From DASQWP01 sp050697555 (GTDB lineage Bacteria > Actinomycetota > Thermoleophilia > Gaiellales > Gaiellaceae): DNA of 6,872 nucleotides. A program made the position numbers and the translations under genes. Below the pieces are notes generated by a model. It saw nothing but the letters and a program-made list of their open reading frames with translations. It did no database searches and had not been told where the DNA came from. Of the stretch, positions 1-6,679 are shown piece after piece (position 1 is the stretch's first letter; each line of letters starts with the position of its first letter). The stretch is taken from positions 1 to 6,872 of the forward strand of contig JBOHAD010000101.1 of NCBI GenBank assembly GCA_050697555.1, read 5' to 3'.

Positions 1-36
1 GGGGGCGGATACCGTATCCGGGTGGGGACGCCATGA
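1..36 (+). CDS. possible C-terminal tail of an upstream gene (partial)
   Basis: Frame 1 is open from the window edge and ends at a TGA at 34-36, giving an 11-residue tail (GGYRIRVGTP preceded by a further G). The stop overlaps the glcD ATG in the ATGA arrangement, which is the same coupling seen at the glcE/glcF junction, so a co-transcribed upstream gene is plausible. The tail is too short to identify, and an open frame this short could occur by chance. The alternative is that this stretch is the glcD leader or promoter region. Confidence 0.3.
   Translation, partial: GGGYRIRVGTP
6..20. promoter_or_regulatory. 15-bp palindrome upstream of glcD, possible operator
   Basis: CGGATAC-C-GTATCCG is a perfect inverted repeat with 7-bp arms around one central base, ending 12 bp before the glcD ATG. 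The position and symmetry would suit a dimeric regulator acting on the glc operon; glycolate operons are often controlled by a dedicated regulator, such as GlcC of the GntR/FadR family in E. coli. I do not recognise it as a known consensus. It may also be chance symmetry inside the end of an upstream coding region. Confidence 0.3.
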
Positions 37-1472
37 GGGTCGAATTCGTCCGAGATGTCGAGGCGGCGCTCGGCGCCGAAGGGGTGATCAAGGAGCCCGA
101 GCAGCTGCGGACGTACGAATGCGACGGCCTCACCGGCTACCGGGTCGTCCCCGGCCTCGTCGCCTTGCCTCGCAGCACCGAGGAGGTGCAGGCGGTCGTT
201 CGGCTGTGCGCGCGCGACGGGGTCCCCTTCGTGGCGCGCGGCGCGGGCACCGGCCTCTCCGGCGGAGCGCTCCCCGTCGCGGAGGGAGTCGTCATCTCGC
301 TGGCGCGCATGAACCGCATCCTCGGCGTCGACCTCGAGAGCGCGCGCGTCACGCTCCAGCCGGGCGTGACGAACCTCGCGGTCACGGAGGCGGTCGCCCA
401 GCATGGCTTCTACTACGCTCCCGATCCCTCGAGCCAGCAGGTGTGCACGATCGGCGGCAACGTGGCCGAGAACTCGGGCGGAGCCCACTGCCTCAAGCAC
501 GGCTTCACCGTCAACCACGTGCTCGAGGCGGAGGTCGTCCTCGCGGACGGCGAGCTCGTGCGCCTGCGGGCGGCCGACCCGGGGCCCGACCTGCTCGGGG
601 CCTTCGTCGGCTCCGAGGGGACGCTCGGCATCGCCACCGAGCTGACCGTCCGGGTCCTGCGCGCGCCCGAGGCGGTGCGGACGCTCCTCGCCGGCTTCGA
701 GTCGACCGACGCGGCGGGCGGCGCCGTCTCCGGCGTGATCGCGGCGCGCATCCTCCCGGCCGCGATTGAGATGATGGACCGCCTCACGATCGAGGCCGCC
801 GAGGCGGCCGTGCACCCCGGCTACCCGGACGTCGGCGCCGTGCTCATCGTCGAACTGGACGGCCTGGCCGCTCAGGTGGAGGAGGATCTCGCCGCCGTGG
901 AGGCGCTCTGCCTGGCGAACGGCGCCCTCGAGGTGCGCGTCGCCACCGACGAGGCGGAGCGCGCGCTTCTCTGGCGAGGGCGCAGGTCGGCCTTCGCGGC
1001 GATGGGGCGGGTGAGCCACGACTACTACGTCCAGGACGGGGTCGTCCCCCGCACGCGGCTGGCAGAGGTCCTGCGCCGCATCGCCGAGCTCGAGGGCGAG
1101 TACGGCCTCCGCGTGGGCAACGTCTTCCACGCGGGCGACGGGAATCTCCACCCGCTCGTCCTCTACGACGGCCGCCGGGAGGGAGAGGCCGAGCGCGCGC
1201 AAGAGCTGGCGGTCGCCATTCTCGACGTCTGCATGGAGGCGGGCGGCTCGCTCACCGGCGAGCACGGCATCGGGGTGGACAAGGCGTGCTCGATGCCGCG
1301 CATGTTCGGGCCGGACGATCTCGACGCAATGCAGCGGCTGCGGCGCGCCTTCGACCCGGCCGGCCTCGCCAATCCGGGGAAGATCTTCCCCACGCCGCGG
1401 CTATGCGGCGAGGTCCCGGGCCCGTACCGCGCCCACCCACTCGAGAAGGCAGGCCTTGCCGAGCGTCTCTGA
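33..1472 (+). CDS. glcD: glycolate oxidase FAD-linked catalytic subunit GlcD
   Basis: This encodes a 479-residue flavoprotein of the FAD-binding PCMH / FAD-linked oxidase C family. In GlcDEF it oxidises glycolate to glyoxylate (D-lactate is often also accepted), passing electrons through the partner subunits to the membrane quinone pool. The PCMH FAD-binding domain covers about residues 40-215, with GAGTGLSGG at 70-78 and IGGNVAENSGG from 140. The C-terminal substrate domain carries FHAGDGNLHP (H366, H373), then GEHGIG (E410, H411) and a terminal FDP...NPGKIFP motif. The length is close to the roughly 500 residues of E. coli GlcD. The ATG at 33 is preceded by a weak GGTGGGG ribosome binding site and sits at the expected N-terminus. 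The 3' end overlaps glcE by 17 bp. A related D-lactate or 2-hydroxyglutarate dehydrogenase is the main alternative, but adjacent glcE and glcF favour glycolate oxidase. Confidence 0.93.
   Translation: MRVEFVRDVEAALGAEGVIKEPEQLRTYECDGLTGYRVVPGLVALPRSTEEVQAVVRLCARDGVPFVARGAGTGLSGGALPVAEGVVISLARMNRILGVDLESARVTLQPGVTNLAVTEAVAQHGFYYAPDPSSQQVCTIGGNVAENSGGAHCLKHGFTVNHVLEAEVVLADGELVRLRAADPGPDLLGAFVGSEGTLGIATELTVRVLRAPEAVRTLLAGFESTDAAGGAVSGVIAARILPAAIEMMDRLTIEAAEAAVHPGYPDVGAVLIVELDGLAAQVEEDLAAVEALCLANGALEVRVATDEAERALLWRGRRSAFAAMGRVSHDYYVQDGVVPRTRLAEVLRRIAELEGEYGLRVGNVFHAGDGNLHPLVLYDGRREGEAERAQELAVAILDVCMEAGGSLTGEHGIGVDKACSMPRMFGPDDLDAMQRLRRAFDPAGLANPGKIFPTPRLCGEVPGPYRAHPLEKAGLAERL
1443..1449 (+). promoter_or_regulatory. 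ribosome binding site supporting the TTG start of glcE
   Basis: GAGAAGG lies inside the last codons of glcD, six bases before the TTG at 1456. No ATG or GTG is placed to give a normal N-terminus, so this purine-rich site is what decides the TTG start. Confidence 0.5.
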
Positions 1473-2382
1473 GCCTCTGTCGATCGAGGAGGCCGGCGAG
1501 CTCCTGGAGCGGGCGGCCCACGCGGGCCGGCGCGTCTCGATCGAGCGCGAGGGTGGAGACCTCGTCGTCTCGACCCGCTACCTCAACCGTTTGCTCGAGC
1601 ACGAGGCCGGTGACCTCACGGCCACGGTCGAGGCCGGCCTGCGCCTCTCGGCGCTGAACGAGCGTCTCGCCGAGGAAGGGCAGATGCTCGCGCTCGACCC
1701 GCCCGGCGACCCCACGATCGGCGCCGCGATCGCCGGCGACCTCTTCGGCCCCCGGGCCCACCGCTACGGCCGTCCGCGCGACCTCGTCCTCGGGGTCACC
1801 CTCGTCCTCGGGGACGGGACGGTGGCCAACTCCGGCGGGAAGGTCGTGAAGAACGTGGCCGGCTACGACCTGGGCAAGCTCGTCTGCGGCTCGCACGGAC
1901 GGCTGGCACTGATCGCGCGGGCGAGCCTGCGCCTCCATCCGCTTCCGGCGGCTTCGCGCACCCTGGTCGTCGGCGTCGAGGGGCCGTCCGACGCCCAGGG
2001 GCTCACCTGGACGCTGCTCCGTTCACCGCTCGTCCCGAGCGCCGTCGACCTGCTCTGGGACGGCGAGGCGGGTGTTCTCGCTCTGCTCTTCGAGGGCAGT
2101 GAGACGGCCGCCGGCGAGCAGCTCGAGCGGGCGCGGGTCCTCCTCGGCGGCCGGGAGGACGAGTCCGTCTGGGCGGACGCGGCCGCACGGCAGCTCGGCG
2201 CCGGCTCGCGGCGCTCGTTCGCCCCCGGAGAGCTGGCGGCCGCGCTGGGCGGGCTCACCGAGGCGCTCGTCCGGGTCGGCCCGACCTGCTTCGCCTACGT
2301 GCCCGAGGCGAGCGAGGACGAGTGGCTGACGCTCGCGGAGCGGGTTCGCGCCGAGTTCGACCCCGTCGGCGTCCTCGCATGA
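1456..2382 (+). CDS. glcE: glycolate oxidase FAD-binding subunit GlcE
   Basis: This 308-residue protein resembles the FAD-binding half of GlcD and matches GlcE, the second flavoprotein-like subunit needed for glycolate oxidase activity. The family signature is visible as DPPGDPTIGAAIAGDLFGP around residues 80-100, then the highly characteristic NSGGKVVKNVAGYDLGKL beginning at N125. It lacks the HAGDGN and GEHGIG motifs of GlcD, as expected for GlcE. The start is a TTG inside glcD, and the stop overlaps the glcF start as ATGA. It is somewhat shorter than E. coli GlcE (about 350 residues). It ends at FDPVGVLA, without the NPGR-type tail that usually follows this motif in the family, so the C-terminus looks clipped at the overlap with glcF. 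The rest appears intact, so I expect it to be functional. Confidence 0.9.
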   Translation: MPSVSEPLSIEEAGELLERAAHAGRRVSIEREGGDLVVSTRYLNRLLEHEAGDLTATVEAGLRLSALNERLAEEGQMLALDPPGDPTIGAAIAGDLFGPRAHRYGRPRDLVLGVTLVLGDGTVANSGGKVVKNVAGYDLGKLVCGSHGRLALIARASLRLHPLPAASRTLVVGVEGPSDAQGLTWTLLRSPLVPSAVDLLWDGEAGVLALLFEGSETAAGEQLERARVLLGGREDESVWADAAARQLGAGSRRSFAPGELAAALGGLTEALVRVGPTCFAYVPEASEDEWLTLAERVRAEFDPVGVLA

Positions 2383-3641
2383 GTACGAGCACGATCGACC
2401 GCGAGCTGATCGCGGACTGCGTCCACTGCGGCTTCTGCCTGCCGACCTGCCCGACCTACGGGCCGCTCTGGCAGGAGGAGATGGACTCGCCCCGCGGGCG
2501 TATCCACCTCATGGAGGGGCTCGCGGACGGCACGCTCCTGCTCAACCGCACCGTCGTCGAGCACTTCGACCGGTGTCTGGGCTGCATGGCCTGCGTCACG
2601 GCCTGCCCCTCCGGAGTGCAGTACGACCGCCTCATCGAGCAGACGCGCGCGGTCGTGGAGCGCGAATACCAGCGCTCGCTCCGGGAGCGAATGCTCCGTG
2701 CTCTCGTCTTCGCCCTCTTCCCGCATCCGCGACGTCTGCGCGTCGCGCTCGCCTTTGCGCCCGTCGGACGGTTGCTGCCGCTACCGCGCAGGCTCCGGCC
2801 CCTCACCGAGCTGGCTCCGCCCTGGCGATCCCGGGAGGAGCCGCCGGAGCTCAGCCCGGCGCAGGGCGAGCGGGTCGCGCGCGTCGGCCTTCTCACCGGG
2901 TGCGTGCAGCGCGTCCTCTTCGGCAACGTGAACGCAGCCACCGCGCGGGTCCTCGCCGCGCACGGGTGCGAGGTGGCTGCCCCCAAGGCCCAGGCGTGCT
3001 GCGGCGCTCTCGCGGTGCACGCCGGCCGAGACGAGGAGGGGCGCGAGCGCGCGCGGCGCACGATCGCCGTGTTCGAGGGGGCCCAGGTCGACTACGTGGT
3101 GACGAACGCCGCCGGCTGCGGGTCGGTGCTGAAGGAGTACGCATTCCTGCTCGCCGGGGACCCGGACTGGGCCGAGCGGGCTGCGGCGTTCTCGGCGCGG
3201 GTGCGCGACGTCTCGGAGGTCGTCGCCGAGCTGGAGCCCCGAGCGGAGCCGAGTCCACTCGCCCTCCGCGTGGCTTTCCAGGACTCCTGCCACCTCCTGC
3301 ACGCGCAGGGCGTGGAGCTCGCCCCCCGGATGCTGCTCACCGCCCTCCCCGGGCTCGAGGCGGCCGAGCCGGCGGAGCAGGAGATCTGCTGCGGGAGCGC
3401 GGGGATCTACAACATCGTCCAGCCGGGGGCGGCACGCGAGCTCGGCGATCGCAAGGCGGAGCGCGTGCTCGCCACCGAGCCCGACGCGTACGCGAGCGCG
3501 AACCCCGGCTGCCTGGTGCAGGTCACGGCCGCACTCCGGCGGGCCGGGCGGCCGCTGCCCGCGTTCCATCCCGTGGAGCTCTTGGACGCATCCCTGCGCG
3601 GCGTCGGCGCCGGCGAGCTGCTCGGGAAAGCACGCCGCTGA
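2379..3641 (+). CDS. glcF: glycolate oxidase iron-sulfur subunit GlcF
   Basis: This 420-residue protein transfers electrons from the GlcD/GlcE flavins towards the membrane. Two 4Fe-4S ferredoxin-type motifs are complete: C14-C17-C20-C24 (CVHCGFCLPTCP) and C66-C69-C72-C76 (CLGCMACVTACP). Two CCG domains follow, with CCG at 207-209 (QACCGALAVHAG) and at 337-339 (EICCGSAGIYN); these domains occur in GlcF, LutA/LldE and heterodisulfide reductase subunits. A hydrophobic, arginine-rich stretch at about residues 105-135 could help membrane association. The length fits GlcF (about 407 residues in E. coli). The frame is open further upstream, to about 2322, but the ATG at 2379 is preferred: it overlaps the glcE stop (ATGA), puts the first cysteine motif at the usual distance from the N-terminus, and avoids an arginine-rich extension lying inside glcE. 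No Shine-Dalgarno site is visible, so translation is probably coupled to glcE. Confidence 0.92.
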   Translation: MSTSTIDRELIADCVHCGFCLPTCPTYGPLWQEEMDSPRGRIHLMEGLADGTLLLNRTVVEHFDRCLGCMACVTACPSGVQYDRLIEQTRAVVEREYQRSLRERMLRALVFALFPHPRRLRVALAFAPVGRLLPLPRRLRPLTELAPPWRSREEPPELSPAQGERVARVGLLTGCVQRVLFGNVNAATARVLAAHGCEVAAPKAQACCGALAVHAGRDEEGRERARRTIAVFEGAQVDYVVTNAAGCGSVLKEYAFLLAGDPDWAERAAAFSARVRDVSEVVAELEPRAEPSPLALRVAFQDSCHLLHAQGVELAPRMLLTALPGLEAAEPAEQEICCGSAGIYNIVQPGAARELGDRKAERVLATEPDAYASANPGCLVQVTAALRRAGRPLPAFHPVELLDASLRGVGAGELLGKARR

Positions 3642-3660
3642 GGCCGACCGGCCCCGGCGG

Positions 3661-3687
3661 GTGGGTGACGCCCACGCGCGTTACCAT
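3661..3687 (+). promoter_or_regulatory. candidate operator and -10 box in the glcF-isomerase gap
   Basis: The 72-bp gap at 3642-3713 holds the imperfect palindrome GTGGGTGACGCCCAC (3661-3675; five outer pairs and one inner pair match, with one mismatched pair), followed by TACCAT (3682-3687), which fits a loose TAnnnT -10 pattern. No good -35 box lies 16-18 bp upstream. The gap contrasts with the overlapping glc genes and suggests the isomerase gene may have its own control. A short GGCC-GACC-GGCC stem directly after the glcF stop (3642-3653) has no T-run and is not a convincing terminator. Confidence 0.22.
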
Positions 3688-3701
3688 GCCGATCGGACAC
3701 G

Positions 3702-3710
3702 AAGGAGGGG
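3702..3710 (+). promoter_or_regulatory. strong ribosome binding site of the isomerase-like gene
   Basis: AAGGAGGGG, with GGAGG at 3704-3708, stands five bases before the ATG at 3714. It is the best Shine-Dalgarno match in the window and fixes the start of the downstream gene. Confidence 0.75.
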
Positions 3711-3713
3711 GAG

Positions 3714-3839
3714 ATGAGCACCGAAGCTGGAGGCATCGAGAGCAGGGAAACGACCCTGAGCCGTGGGAGCTTCCTCGGTCTCGCGGCCGGGACGGCTGCT
3801 GCGGCGGCCGTGGGAACCTGGGCGCCGAAGGCGTTTGCA
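3714..3839 (+). other. N-terminal signal peptide, Tat-like with RG instead of RR
   Basis: Residues 1-42 show a polar start, LSRGSFLGL (residues 15-23), an alanine-rich hydrophobic core (about 23-35) and an AFA-S type signal peptidase I site after A42. The layout resembles a Tat signal (S-R-R-x-F-L-K), but the second arginine is replaced by G18. Export through Tat or Sec is inferred; retention as a membrane anchor is possible. Confidence 0.6.
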
Positions 3840-4724
3840 AGCGAACGGCTCGTGCCGCCCGGCAAGCTCGGCGTCCAGCTCTTCACAGTGCGGGACGCGG
3901 TGTCGCGGCTCGACAACAGCGTCGTCGACCCGACGAACGGCACGCTCCTGCGCGGCGGCTTTCGCGGTGTCTTCGAGACGCTCGCGTCGTTCGGGTACAA
4001 GGAGATCGAGTTCGCCGGATACGCCCAAGGCGCCAACGGCCCGATCACGACGGAGCAGATCCGCCAGGCGCTGGACGACAACGGGCTCCGCGCAGTGGGG
4101 ACCCACCTCGGCCTCAACGCTTTGCGCAACAACCTCGAGTTCGAGCTCGACCGCTGCGAGATCCTCGGCATGCCGTTCATCGGCACGGCCAACGCGCCGA
4201 CGAGCGACCGCACCGTCGGCGGCTACCAGGCGGCTGCCGCGGAGTTCAACACCTGGGGCGCGGCTGCCGCCGCGCGGGGCATCAAGCTCTACCAGCACAA
4301 CCACACTGACGAGTTCAGCTTCGCCACGGACGACCAAAGCGTCCGGCTCTACGACGTCTGGCTCGCGGAAACCGACCCGAAGCTCGTCTTTCTCGAGCTG
4401 GACATCTACTGGGCGTACGCGGCGAGGAACCTCTTCCCCGGATTCGAGCCGCTCGACTACGTGAAGGCCCAGCCGCAGCGGTACCCGCTCTACCACGTCA
4501 AGGACGGGGCTGCCGCCCCGCCGCCGGATCCGGACGGCCTCGTGTTCGTGGACGTAGGCGACGGCATCATCGACTTCCGGACCTTCTTCGACGAGCAGGG
4601 AAAGAAGGGCTACCACCACTACATCATGGAGCGTGACAACGCGCCCGGAGGCTCGGCCGACCCGGGCCGTTCCTTCCGTTCGGCGCGGCGCAGCGCGGAG
4701 TACCTGCTGAGGCTCCGCGCATAG
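3714..4724 (+). CDS. exported sugar isomerase/epimerase-like TIM-barrel protein
   Basis: This 336-residue protein belongs to the xylose isomerase-like TIM-barrel / AP endonuclease family 2 group, whose members isomerise or epimerise sugars and keto-inositols with a divalent metal. After a signal segment, the barrel starts at about residue 52 (LGVQLFTVRD). Family landmarks follow: KEIEFAGY (E99), GTHLGL (H131), YQHNHTDEF (H195, H197, E200), ELDIYW (D230), YHVKDG (H261, K263) and IMERDN (E306). By family analogy, E200, D230, H261 and E306 are the likely metal ligands, so the active site appears intact. The gene lies 72 bp after glcF on the same strand and converges on the dehydrogenase gene, with only 10 bp between the stops and no visible terminator. 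The substrate is unknown. Homologues often sit near Gfo/Idh/MocA dehydrogenases, as here, which suggests a shared role in sugar or polyol catabolism. Confidence 0.85.
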   Translation: MSTEAGGIESRETTLSRGSFLGLAAGTAAAAAVGTWAPKAFASERLVPPGKLGVQLFTVRDAVSRLDNSVVDPTNGTLLRGGFRGVFETLASFGYKEIEFAGYAQGANGPITTEQIRQALDDNGLRAVGTHLGLNALRNNLEFELDRCEILGMPFIGTANAPTSDRTVGGYQAAAAEFNTWGAAAAARGIKLYQHNHTDEFSFATDDQSVRLYDVWLAETDPKLVFLELDIYWAYAARNLFPGFEPLDYVKAQPQRYPLYHVKDGAAAPPPDPDGLVFVDVGDGIIDFRTFFDEQGKKGYHHYIMERDNAPGGSADPGRSFRSARRSAEYLLRLRA

Positions 4725-4734
4725 GCCCGGCGGT

Positions 4735-5895
4735 TCAGGCAGGCACGCCGCTGAGGGGGACGACGGTCGCCTCGCCGTGCGAGCGGAGCGCGGCCGTGAA
4801 GATCCGGTGCGTGGCGGCGGCCTCTTCGGGCGTCGCGCAGTGGAACGGCTGGCGCATGCCCTCGCGGCCGTGGGCGAGCTCGTCGAGGAACGCCGCCCAC
4901 ATCTGCAGGATCGCGTCGGAGAAGCCGAACTCGAAGATCGCGCCCGTGATAGTGGGGTAGGCCGACTCCGAGCCGAGGTCGAGCACTCTCCACGCCTGCG
5001 GCGCGCCCGCCTCGTACTCCATCCAGCGGAGCGTCTTCGGATACTTGCTCGTGTAGGCGATCGAGCCCTCGGTGCCGTCGATCTCGATCGTCCACGTGTT
5101 CGTCTCGCCGGGCGCGATCCGCTTCGTCTCCACCCGGAGGGGGAACGCGTAGCCGTCCGTCTCGACCGTGCAGAGGAGGACGGCGTTGTCCCACGTGTCA
5201 CAGGCGGCCGTGCCGCCCTGGCCGTCCGGGCGCTCGGGGAAGACGTCCGAGAGGATCGCCCGCACGTCGCTCGGGAGCCACCCCGCCCGCAGGGGGAGGT
5301 GGAGCGCGTGCATGCCGAGGTCGCCCATGCAGCCGTACTCGCCGTTCCGGGTGGCCTGCCGCTTCCAGTTGATCGGCTTCTCCGGGTCGAGGTCGCTCGA
5401 GTGGAGGAAGAGCGAGCGCACCTCGAGGACGCGGCCGAAGCGGCGCTCCGCGATCCAGCGGGCCACGCGCTGTCCGCCTGGGTAGAACGGCAGCTCCGAG
5501 GAGCAGCGCACGAGCAGGTCGGGGTGGGCGTCGATCTCGGCCGCGATCGCCTCGAGCGCGGGCAGGTCGATCCCGAACGGCTTCTCGCCGAGAAGGTGCT
5601 TCCCGGCTCGGAGGACCGCGGTGTAGACCTCCTCGTGCAGGTCGTGGGGGACGGCGCAGTAGACGGCTTCCACGGAGTCGTCGGCGAGGAGCTCCCGATA
5701 GTCGGAGACGAGCCTCGGTCTCGGCTCGAGCCGCTCATACCACGCGAGCACGCCGGGATCGACGTCGCAGACGACGGCCAGCTCCGGGCGGACGCCGATG
5801 TCCACGAGGTGCACCCAGCGCGCCGCCGCGCTTGCGAACTCGCGCCCCATGAGCCCGCCTCCGACGAGCCCGAAGCGGACGACGCGCTCAGCCAC
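4735..5895 (-). CDS. Gfo/Idh/MocA family NAD(P)-dependent oxidoreductase
   Basis: This 386-residue protein is a typical cytoplasmic Gfo/Idh/MocA dehydrogenase, a family that oxidises or reduces sugars, inositols and their derivatives. The N-terminal Rossmann fold begins with FGLVGGGLMG (glycines 12-14 and 17). Then come VVCDVDP (41-47), AVPHDLHEEV (from residue 81) and the family EKP motif (E104, K105, P106), where K105 is the usual catalytic lysine. GDLGMHALHL (191-200) supplies D192 and H196, matching the family's substrate-site D-x-G-x-H pattern. The start is GTG at 5895, overlapping the aldolase stop by 8 bp with no clear ribosome binding site, so translational coupling is likely. It is the last gene of the minus-strand operon and ends 10 bp from the convergent isomerase gene. 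Exact substrate and cofactor preference cannot be told; the pairing with an aldolase points to sugar or polyol breakdown. Confidence 0.9.
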   Translation of the reverse strand: MAERVVRFGLVGGGLMGREFASAAARWVHLVDIGVRPELAVVCDVDPGVLAWYERLEPRPRLVSDYRELLADDSVEAVYCAVPHDLHEEVYTAVLRAGKHLLGEKPFGIDLPALEAIAAEIDAHPDLLVRCSSELPFYPGGQRVARWIAERRFGRVLEVRSLFLHSSDLDPEKPINWKRQATRNGEYGCMGDLGMHALHLPLRAGWLPSDVRAILSDVFPERPDGQGGTAACDTWDNAVLLCTVETDGYAFPLRVETKRIAPGETNTWTIEIDGTEGSIAYTSKYPKTLRWMEYEAGAPQAWRVLDLGSESAYPTITGAIFEFGFSDAILQMWAAFLDELAHGREGMRQPFHCATPEEAAATHRIFTAALRSHGEATVVPLSGVPA

Positions 5896-6679
5896 CGTGA
5901 ACGATCGCCATCAGCCGGCGCGTCATCCCGGCCGGATCCTCGTGCTGGATCACGTTCCGGCCGTAGACGATGCCCGCCGCCCCGCGCCGCATGACCTCCT
6001 CGGTTCGGCGCAGGATCTCCTCCTCGGGCGCACGCCCGCCGCCCCGGACGAGCACGGGAACACGTCCGGCCGCCTCGATCACGCGGGGGTAGTCGTCGAG
6101 GTCGTCGGTCGGGTCGGCCTTGATCACGTCCGCCCCCAGCTCGACGGCCTGGCGGACGAGCGGCACGATCTTGCCCGGGTCCCCGTCGACGCCGTAGCCC
6201 GAGTCGCCCGCCTGCATCGCGAGCGGCTCCACCATCAGCGGCATGCCGAGCGGGTCGCACTCGGCGCGCAGGCGCGAGATGTTCTGGACGCACGCGTGCT
6301 GGAGCTCCGGCTGGCCGGGGAGGAGCAGGAGGTTGACGACGACGCAGGCGGCGTCGAGCGCGACCGCCTTCTCGACGGCGCCGTCGACGACCTCGCTGTA
6401 GAGGTACTCGCGGCCGACGCCGGCGCGCCCGTAGACGTTCGCGACGTCCGTGCGCAGGACGAGGGCCGGCTTGCGGGGCCCCGGGATCCGCTGCAGGAGC
6501 GGCGCCTGGCCCGGGGAGAGCTGGATCGCATCCGGGCCGGCCTCGGCCAACGTCGCGACCGCGCGCTCCATGTCCTCGATCCCGGACAGGAACTCGGCCT
6601 CGCCGAAGAAGCCGTGGTCGACGGCGACGTCGAAGCACTTTCGGTCGGCGGCGAAGAGACGGTTCAGCCGGGGCGTCAC
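5888..6679 (-). CDS. class I aldolase of the DhnA/FbaB (DeoC/LacD) type
   Basis: This 263-residue TIM-barrel protein is of the DhnA-type class I fructose-bisphosphate aldolase family. Such enzymes cleave or form carbon-carbon bonds in sugar phosphates through a lysine Schiff base. Landmarks are FDVAVDHGFF (D21, H22, G23), ALVLRTDV (72-79), VEPLAM (150-155), ADVIKADPTDD with K187 as the likely Schiff-base lysine, LVRGGG (210-215, probable phosphate-binding loop) and GIVYGRNVIQHEDP (236-249). All expected family elements are present and the length is normal. The GTG start at 6679 overlaps the preceding gene's stop as GTGA. Because the family also includes LsrF-like thiolases and 2-amino-3,7-dideoxyheptulosonate synthases, I would not assign fructose-1,6-bisphosphate as the substrate. 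The operon with a Gfo/Idh/MocA dehydrogenase suggests cleavage of a catabolic sugar-phosphate intermediate. Confidence 0.85.
   Translation of the reverse strand: MTPRLNRLFAADRKCFDVAVDHGFFGEAEFLSGIEDMERAVATLAEAGPDAIQLSPGQAPLLQRIPGPRKPALVLRTDVANVYGRAGVGREYLYSEVVDGAVEKAVALDAACVVVNLLLLPGQPELQHACVQNISRLRAECDPLGMPLMVEPLAMQAGDSGYGVDGDPGKIVPLVRQAVELGADVIKADPTDDLDDYPRVIEAAGRVPVLVRGGGRAPEEEILRRTEEVMRRGAAGIVYGRNVIQHEDPAGMTRRLMAIVHGG

Noticed and set aside
1252..1938. A 228-codon minus-strand frame across the glcD/glcE junction
   Set aside because: Antisense to two genes with diagnostic motifs; no motif or start signal of its own.
2322..2378. A 19-residue N-terminal extension of GlcF from an upstream start
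   Set aside because: It lies inside glcE, is arginine-rich and unlike the family N-terminus; the ATG at 2379 in an ATGA overlap gives the normal protein.
3642..3653. GGCC-GACC-GGCC stem just after the glcF stop as a terminator
   Set aside because: The stem is only four pairs with a four-base loop and has no following T-run. It is likely chance in GC-rich sequence.
2573..4309. A 578-codon plus-strand frame overlapping glcF and the isomerase gene
   Set aside because: Alternative-frame shadow with compositionally biased protein; both real genes in this stretch have intact motifs in their own frames.
4777..5994. A 405-codon open frame on the plus strand opposite the Gfo/Idh/MocA gene
   Set aside because: It is the antisense mirror of a gene with clear family motifs. 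Its product is rich in R, E, V and A with no domain, and no ribosome binding site supports it.
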